Origin: Pseudarthrobacter sulfonivorans
GTDB taxonomy: Bacteria; Actinomycetota; Actinomycetes; Actinomycetales; Micrococcaceae
Reading direction: 5' to 3'
DNA length: 64,000 bases
Assembly: GCF_001484605.1 (NCBI RefSeq)
Contig: NZ_CP013747.1
Coordinates: 3,348,001-3,412,000 of the forward strand
Part shown: in pieces, positions 58,963 through 64,000 of the stretch
How the letters are laid out: the number at the start of each line of letters is the position of its first letter
How positions within the stretch are numbered: the first letter of the stretch is position 1
Program-made: the position numbers and the translations under genes
Notes under the pieces: generated by a model
What the model saw: only the letters and a program-made list of their open reading frames with translations
Told to the model about the DNA's origin: nothing
Database searches by the model: none

Positions 58963-59526
58963 ATGGAAACACGCGCTGGCTCATCCGTGCGGACTCCGGC
59001 AGGGACGGCCACAAGGATCGTCCGGGCGGCGGCGGCCCTTGCCTTCTCGGCTGCCCTCGCAGGGGCGGCGGCGCCACCTGCCACCACCGCGGATACCCTG
59101 TCCACTCTCGTGGTGTCTTCAGGTTCGCTTGGCTTCAGTTCAGCCCCCGCGTCAGTCTCGTTCGGTCTGGACGATCCGGGCGCCGCAGCCGCCATGGCCC
59201 TCCAGGGCGTCACGGTGAACGACAACCGCGCCGGCACCGCCGGCTGGAGCGCCTCACTTGCCCTCACCGACTTCACAGGTAATGCGACCGGAGCCGCCCT
59301 TTCCTCCACCGGCGCCACGTACACCCCGACGGCGGCCACGACGACAGGCACCGTAACCGTGACGGCATCCACGGCAACCGATCCGACCACGCCCAGGATT
59401 GTTCAGACCGCCACGGGTGTCTCCGGCAACAACACGGCAACCTGGAACGCAAGCCTGACCGTTCCGGTGCCAAACGATGCCGTGGTGGACACCTACACTG
59501 CAACGCTGACCTACTCCATCTCTTAA
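58963..59526 (+). CDS. Exported Ala/Thr-rich surface protein (WxL-like)
   Basis: A 187-residue protein with a likely signal peptide (about residues 18-45, RIVRAAAALAFSAALAGAAAP). The mature part is a beta-sandwich type rich in Ala, Thr, Ser and Gly, with LQGVTVNDNRAGTAGWSASL, a pattern seen in WxL-type and related surface proteins, and ends in LTYSIS without an LPXTG. It could be shed or held on the wall. The start at 58963 has only a weak ribosome site. Function unknown. Confidence 0.65.
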   Translation: METRAGSSVRTPAGTATRIVRAAAALAFSAALAGAAAPPATTADTLSTLVVSSGSLGFSSAPASVSFGLDDPGAAAAMALQGVTVNDNRAGTAGWSASLALTDFTGNATGAALSSTGATYTPTAATTTGTVTVTASTATDPTTPRIVQTATGVSGNNTATWNASLTVPVPNDAVVDTYTATLTYSIS

Positions 59527-59562
59527 CCAAACCGACGGTCTGGCCGCTGCACTTTCGTGAGT

Positions 59563-61656
59563 TCAACGATCCGAACGACGGGGGAGTTTGCGGGGCTGGG
59601 CGTTGTGAAGTGGGGGTTCCGGTGCATGTGTTTGTAGCTGCTTTGGTATTTCGTGGGCCGGGAGGGGCGCGCACCAGAGGTAGCCCTGGGCGTGGCGGAC
59701 ACCGAGCCTGCGTAGTTCGTTCAGCTGCGCCGGTGTTTCGACGCCTTCGGCGATGACGCGGAGGTTCAGGACGCGGGCCATGCCGAGGATGAGTTGGATG
59801 ATGGAGGCGCTGCTGGGATCTTTATAGCCGAGTTCTGACACGAAGGACCCGTCGATTTTCAGGGTGTGGGCGGATAGCCACCGGAGCTGGCTCAGGGATG
59901 AGTATCCGGTACCGAAATCGTCGATGGCCAGGCCGACGCCGCACGCATGCAGGCCTTGGATGATGGCGGTGGGCAGTTCGCGTTGATCCATGAGTACGGA
60001 TTCGGTGATTTCCAGGGTGACGGCGGCTGGGCTGATGCCCGTCGCGCGGAGAGCGTCCCGGACGGCGTCCACGAAGCGCAGGTCCTGGAGTTGGCGCACG
60101 GAGACGTTGACGAAGATCGTGAGATCCTTGGCGCCGGGCAGGGTATTGCGCCATTGTTGGGTCTGTTGGAGGGCTCGGTTGAGGACCCAGCTACCAATGG
60201 GAACGATCAGGCCACTGTCTTCGGCGAGGCTGATGAAGCTTGCGGGCTGGAGCAGGCCGTGTGTGGGGTGTTCCCAGCGCAGGAGGGCTTCGAGACCGAT
60301 CGGCGTCCCGGTTTTGACGTCGATCACGGGTTGATAGTGGAGTCTGAGCTCGTTCCGGTCCAGGGCGACGCGGAGGTCGGATTCGAGGTTGAGCCGGGCT
60401 GTGGCGGCGGCCTGAGTGCGGGAGTCACGGACCGCGATGCGGTCGCCGCCGGCGTTTTTGGCTTGGTACATGGCCATGTCGGCTGCGTCGAGGATGGTCT
60501 CCGCGGTGTCTCCCGGGCCGGCAGGAGCAATGCCGATGCTGATGTTCAGGAAAATTCGGCGGCCGCCCAGGGTGAAGGCCTCTTTGACAGCGGCGCGGAG
60601 CCGTTCGGCTACGGCGGTAGCCCCCGTTGCGTGCAGATTTTGGCAGATCACGATGAATTCGTCACCGCCGAACCGGCCAACGGTGTCGCCGGGACGGATG
60701 GCGGGACGGAGCCTGGCCGCGAGCTGAGTGAGGATGGCGTCGCCGGCGGCATGGCCGACGGCGTCGTTGACGGTCTTAAACCGGTCAACGTCGAGGAAAA
60801 ACACCACAACCCTGGATGCTTTGCGGCCCAGGAGGTCATGGAGGATGGTGTTGATCAGGATCCGGTTGGGTAGCCCGGTCAGGGCGTCATGGGATGCCTG
60901 ATGGGTCAGGACGGCTTCGGCCAGTTTACGGGCGGTGATGTCCAGGGCGGTGATGAGCACCCTGGTCCGGATGCCGGTGCCGGTGACCCTGACACTGGCC
61001 TGAATCCAACGCACGTCACCGGTTGGTTGGATGAGGCGCAGCTCCCGGTCAACATGCCGGGAACCGGCCCCGTCCAAAGAATGCCAGTCGGTCCTGACAC
61101 CGTCGCGGTCCTGGGGATGGATTTTTTCCAGAAGCATGGATACTGAGACGTTCTCGCCCGTGGTGAGGTCCAGAAGACGGCCAAATTCCTCCGAATGCCA
61201 CCACCGGCCCGAGGAGAAATCATATTCGGCGCTCCCCACATGGGCCATCTCCTGGGCTTCGATGAGCCGTTCGCGTTCGTTGCCGGCCTCGTCCTGCAGC
61301 TGCGCCACCGCAGTGACGTCCCGTGCGATGGTGGTGCTGCCGATCAGGATTCCGTCGGCGTCGAACCGGGGTGAGTGCGTGAGTGAAACCTCGGCGACCC
61401 GGCCGTCGTGGCGCCGCCAGCGCGCCCGGACCGCGCTGGAGCCTTTTCCGGCCCGGAGATGTTCCAGGACCTCACGGTGGAGGATGGTTCCGTTCGTGGT
61501 GGTCAGCAGGTCATAGTTCCGGCCGATTGCTTCGCCAGCGCTGAAGCCGAACATTTCGGCGGCGCCGGCATTCCAGGCAGTGATTGTTCCGTTCAGGTCA
61601 CCGCTGATGCGGGCCTCGGGGACGGCCGGCGTATGAAGCATCGGCACCTGTTTCAT
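59563..61656 (-). CDS. PAS-PAS-GGDEF-EAL cyclic-di-GMP protein
   Basis: A 697-residue sensor-type protein. Two PAS domains (about 10-120 and 125-245) precede a GGDEF domain with an intact active site at residues 330-334 and an RPGD inhibitory site (321-324) five residues before it. The EAL domain has EAL at 456-458 and the loop DDFGTGYSSL near 576. Both activities look intact. No membrane helix is present, so it senses a cytoplasmic signal. It stands alone, close to the insertion sequence. Confidence 0.95.
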   Translation of the reverse strand: MKQVPMLHTPAVPEARISGDLNGTITAWNAGAAEMFGFSAGEAIGRNYDLLTTTNGTILHREVLEHLRAGKGSSAVRARWRRHDGRVAEVSLTHSPRFDADGILIGSTTIARDVTAVAQLQDEAGNERERLIEAQEMAHVGSAEYDFSSGRWWHSEEFGRLLDLTTGENVSVSMLLEKIHPQDRDGVRTDWHSLDGAGSRHVDRELRLIQPTGDVRWIQASVRVTGTGIRTRVLITALDITARKLAEAVLTHQASHDALTGLPNRILINTILHDLLGRKASRVVVFFLDVDRFKTVNDAVGHAAGDAILTQLAARLRPAIRPGDTVGRFGGDEFIVICQNLHATGATAVAERLRAAVKEAFTLGGRRIFLNISIGIAPAGPGDTAETILDAADMAMYQAKNAGGDRIAVRDSRTQAAATARLNLESDLRVALDRNELRLHYQPVIDVKTGTPIGLEALLRWEHPTHGLLQPASFISLAEDSGLIVPIGSWVLNRALQQTQQWRNTLPGAKDLTIFVNVSVRQLQDLRFVDAVRDALRATGISPAAVTLEITESVLMDQRELPTAIIQGLHACGVGLAIDDFGTGYSSLSQLRWLSAHTLKIDGSFVSELGYKDPSSASIIQLILGMARVLNLRVIAEGVETPAQLNELRRLGVRHAQGYLWCAPLPAHEIPKQLQTHAPEPPLHNAQPRKLPRRSDR

Positions 61657-61879
61657 CGGCTGGATCCTGCAGATCTGGGATTGTGGCGCACGGGAAGTTC
61701 ACGGGGAAGAGCTGCTTGCTGGTTTCCCGCTTCCGGCCTGCTGGCCGGCTCATCGCGTGAGAGCAATTAGAAATCCGTGCTGTAGCCCCCACCATGAACG
61801 GATATCACCAACGGCGTGGTGTATGGCGTCACTTTGTGCCTCTTTCGGTTGAAAGTCAATTGATCGCGTTGACTCGTAG

Positions 61880-61929
61880 AAGATGCGCGCGTAGTGGGTA
61901 TCGAAGAATCATTTGGTAATGCGCGCGTA
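61880..61929 (+). repeat. Left terminal inverted repeat of the insertion sequence
   Basis: Double-box structure: AAGATGCGCGCGT at the tip and TGCGCGCGTA at the inner end, with AATCATTTGG between. It matches the reverse complement of 63157-63205 with few differences. Confidence 0.8.
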
Positions 61930-61978
61930 GCGGGGTGTCTGCGGCTGCCGGTTCGCTGGCGGGGGTAGGGCTGCTGCT

Positions 61979-63207
61979 ATGGAGCTGACGATGAGCGAAC
62001 GCAGGGCTGTCACGAAGGTTCTGGCCACGGAATACCGCCGTGCTTCCAAGGCCAGGAAGGGCGAGATCCTGGATCAGATCTGCGCGGTGACGGGCTGGCA
62101 CCGCAGTCATGCTCGCAAGGCGCTGGGTCTGGTCCTGAGGATCAGGGTTGTCCGTCCCCGCCCGCCGAGGCCGCTGGTCTATGACAGCTCTGTGATCGAC
62201 GCCCTGCGGTTCTGTTGGGCGGTGCAGGGCACGCCGTGCGGGCGGCTGCTGGCGGCGGCCCTGCCTGATCTGGTTCCGCGTCTGCGCCGGTTCGAGGAGC
62301 TTCAGATCGAGGACGGGACGGCGGCGCTGCTGTTGCGGATAGCGCCGGCGACCATTGACCGCCGGCTCAAGGCGGACCGGGCCAAACTGGATCCGCGGGG
62401 CCGGTCCCATACAAAGCCGGGAACGCTGCTGAAGGACTCCATCCCGATGCGGACCTGGGCCGAATGGGATGATGCTAGACCCGGTTTCGTGGAGATCGAC
62501 CTGGTCGGTCACGAGGGCGGCAATTCCCAGGGCGAGTTCTGTTTCACCCTGGATATCACTGACATCGCGACGGGCTGGACGGAGACCGTATCGGTGCGGA
62601 ACAAGGCGCAGAAGTGGGTGTTCGCCGCGATCAAAGAGGCGACCGCGAAGTTCCCCTTTCCCGTCCTGGGCATCGATTCGGACAACGGGTCCGAGTTCAT
62701 CAACTGGGGGCTTTTTCGCTGGTGCGAGCAGGAGAAACTGACCTTCACCCGGTCCCGGTCAGGGAACAAGAACGACGGCGCCACGTGGAGCAGAAGAACT
62801 GGCACATCGTCCGTCAGACCGTGGGTTACCACCGGTACGACACCCCCGGCGAACTGGATCTGCTGAACCGGATCTGGGAGCTGCAGCGGCTGCTGACCAA
62901 CCACTTCGGCCCCCAGCAAAAACTCGTCTTCAAGGAGCGCAACGGCGCGAAGACCACGAAGAAGTACGACCTACCTGCCACGCCATACCAGCGAGTTCTG
63001 GCCGACAAGGGCACGGTCCGCAAAACGGACAAAACCCGACTCGGCCGAGAAAACCAGCCCCTGAACCCGGCAGCCATTCAACGCCAGATCCAGGCACTCA
63101 CCGCCGAGCTACTGACGCTCACGACCAGCAAACAAGCCGCCAAACCCAAGCCCGCCACGCGCGCACTTCCGAATGATTCCACGAAGACGGCCACGCGCGC
63201 ATCTTGA
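61979..63207 (+). pseudogene. Integrase-core (DDE) transposase, frameshifted
   Basis: The reading frame from ATG 61979 gives an N-terminal HTH region (KGEILDQICAVTGWHRSHARKAL), then DDE-core motifs VEIDLVGHEGG and LGIDSDNGSEF with two catalytic Asp. At about 62781 one base is missing (GGCGCCACGTGGAG), so the frame leaves just before the catalytic Glu. The other frame continues with VEQKNWHIVRQTVGYHRYDT and ends at 63207. The layout resembles the ISNCY-type 'integrase' transposases. No slippery sequence, so this is decay or a sequencing error. Confidence 0.85.
63157..63205 (-). repeat. Right terminal inverted repeat of the insertion sequence
   Basis: ACGCGCGCA at the inner end and ACGCGCGCATCTT at the tip, with AATGATTCC between. 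It overlaps the last codons of the transposase, including its stop. Confidence 0.8.
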
Positions 63208-63744
63208 CATGATTCCTCGGGTTGATGCAGTCACGGCGCAGGTTTACCGGAATTGCGCTCACTGCCATCCGCGGCCGTTGCGGAGGTGCGGGTAAGGGGC
63301 TAGGTTCCCCTTGGGGGACGGGACGGTTCTCTGCACTTTATGGGCGCCTTCCGACGTCAACGTCGTGGAAGGGCATCTGAAAAGCAGTGCGTACGAAGCC
63401 AGCTGAGACTCCACGCGTCGCAGGATCCCTCGCCGCGCGGTGGCCGGCGGTCGCCCGGACTGCGGCCTTGACCTGCGCCCTGTTGTTCGTGAGCATGCTG
63501 CCCAATCCCTCCCTCGCTTTTGCGACGATTGCGCAATGTCCGCCCGGTGATTGAGCTTGTCGAAATTTTGACGCCGCAGGTCGACACGCACGTCTACTCT
63601 CGACGCGCCTCCGCTCTGACGCGCGCGAAATATGGGCCGCGTCAGCGGATATGCGAGTCGACAAGGGATATGCGCGTCGTCGCGGCCCGGTGGTTGAGCT
63701 CGCCGCGGCCCGGTTTCGGCAAGCTCAACCCACCGGCACCCTCC
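63208..63744. repeat. Repeat-rich gap before the paa promoter
   Basis: No intact gene in about 540 bp. A REP-like repeat lies at 63544-63566 (CCGGTGATTGAGCTTGTCGAAA) and an inverted pair at 63687-63736 (CCGGTGGTTGAGCTC and its reverse around CCGGTTTCGGCAAGCTCAAC). ATATGCGCGTCG-type boxes occur near 63645 and 63668. A minus-strand frame near 63338-63500 has no known homologue. Confidence 0.6.
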
Positions 63745-63792
63745 TTGACGCCCTCCGCGCCCTGCGCATATCCTGAACGAACGGTCGGTAAA
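63745..63792 (+). promoter_or_regulatory. paaA promoter with PaaR-type operator
   Basis: TTGACG (63745-63750), an 18-bp spacer and TATCCT (63769-63774) form a good promoter. GAACGAACGGTCGGTAA (63775-63791) right after the -10 matches the TetR-type PaaR operator (ACCGACCGTTCG core) of actinobacterial paa clusters. Phenylacetyl-CoA would relieve repression. Confidence 0.75.
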
Positions 63793-63830
63793 TAAATCGA
63801 ACCAATCCAGGCAGGTGCATAGGAGCAACC

Positions 63831-64000
63831 ATGGAAGCCAACGCCCAGCGCAACGCGGACAGCCAGGCCAAGGACAGCCAAGACGCGGACGGTCAGGCCA
63901 ACTTTGACCGCGTGATCGCCGAAGACTCCCGCATTGAACCAAAAGACTGGATGCCGGACGCTTACCGCAAGACTCTCCTGCGCCAGATCTCCCAGCACGC
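63831..64000 (+). CDS. paaA: 1,2-phenylacetyl-CoA epoxidase subunit PaaA (5' part)
   Basis: The first 56 codons are present. [21 protein letters not shown] followed by [12 protein letters not shown] is the typical start of PaaA, the catalytic subunit of the diiron epoxidase that opens the aerobic phenylacetate pathway. The Ala/Asp/Gln-rich first 20 residues are a common leader. An ATAGGAGCAACC ribosome site precedes the ATG. The rest of the gene and the cluster lie beyond the right edge. Confidence 0.93.
   Translation, partial: MEANAQRNADSQAKDSQDADGQANFDRVIAEDSRIEPKDWMPDAYRKTLLRQISQH

Larger units (their letters stand above)
61880..63205. mobile_element. Insertion sequence with long terminal repeats
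   Basis: About 1.33 kb bounded by inverted repeats of ~50 bp: AAGATGCGCGCGT at 61880-61892 through TGCGCGCGTA ending at 61929, mirrored at 63157-63205. Both ends contain the outer AAGATGCGCGCGT block and, 25-30 bp inside, AATCATT-GG plus a second TGCGCGCGT. The right repeat overlaps the end of the transposase gene. No clear target duplication was seen. Confidence 0.85.

Noticed and set aside
58677..59390. A 237-residue minus-strand frame across the exported protein gene
   Set aside because: Its first half is the mirror of the Ala/Thr repeats of the exported protein, and its start is not preceded by a ribosome site.

Overview
The window is G+C-rich and densely coded, and it looks like chromosome from an Arthrobacter/Pseudarthrobacter-type actinobacterium (Micrococcaceae). 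Support comes from frequent GTG/TTG starts, four-base start/stop overlaps, a ClpC of actinobacterial type, a tandem glycine riboswitch in front of gcvP, DtxR- and CsoR-type operators, and the start of a phenylacetate (paa) cluster. The genus is an inference from gene content; no rRNA or tRNA gene was seen.

Layout. 1-5.2 kb: copper and other metal resistance. A minus-strand copZ-copB-DUF6153-DUF305 operon runs from a promoter whose spacer is a CsoR-like palindrome. Beside it lies an MFS exporter followed by an ArsR regulator carrying an alpha-5 metal site. 5.4-10.4 kb: DUF6421 protein, SDR enzyme and a polar amino acid ABC importer. 10.6-14.1 kb: DsbA-like thiol protein and ClpC. 14.5-26.6 kb: a one-carbon module headed by a glycine riboswitch: gcvP, gcvT, gcvH, glyA, sdaA, lipA, a MetF-like reductase, cycA and purU. 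Together they import glycine, cleave it to CH2-THF, make serine, deaminate it to pyruvate and release surplus C1 as formate. 26.7-29.2 kb: two GAF-ANTAR antiterminator-type proteins around a Phd/RelE toxin-antitoxin pair, plus a small unnamed protein. 29.3-32.7 kb: ppsR and ppsA (pyruvate to PEP). 32.7-38.1 kb: an endonuclease-like protein, an AraC/VOC pair, an NTF2-like protein, and an adenylation-carrier-membrane acyltransferase fusion preceded by a DtxR/IdeR-type iron box.

38.7-46.5 kb: a GntR regulator diverges from HpcH/HpaI aldolase, nitrilase-family amidase and a complete peptide-type ABC importer, which looks like a catabolic operon for an unidentified amide-bearing compound. 46.5-58.6 kb: a degenerate M41-like protein, UspA, then an M1 aminopeptidase overlapping a 1311-residue epsilon-poly-lysine-synthetase-like NRPS, followed by a CYTH-CHAD protein, a DUF3562-like three-helix protein, two more members of the small family and PPK2. 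This suggests a link between cationic homopolymer and polyphosphate. 58.9-61.7 kb: an exported Ala/Thr-rich protein and a PAS-PAS-GGDEF-EAL protein. 61.9-63.2 kb: an insertion sequence with ~50 bp inverted repeats and a frameshifted transposase. 63.7-64 kb: paa promoter and the first 56 codons of paaA.

Short interspersed repeats (CCGGTGGTTGAGCYTGTCGAAA type, TGGCGCTACGCA type, and a 17-mer shared by two gaps in the glycine operon) occupy many intergenic gaps. A pseudogene of the small protein family (38.6 kb) and a decayed SRPBCC gene (56.4 kb) show gene loss.
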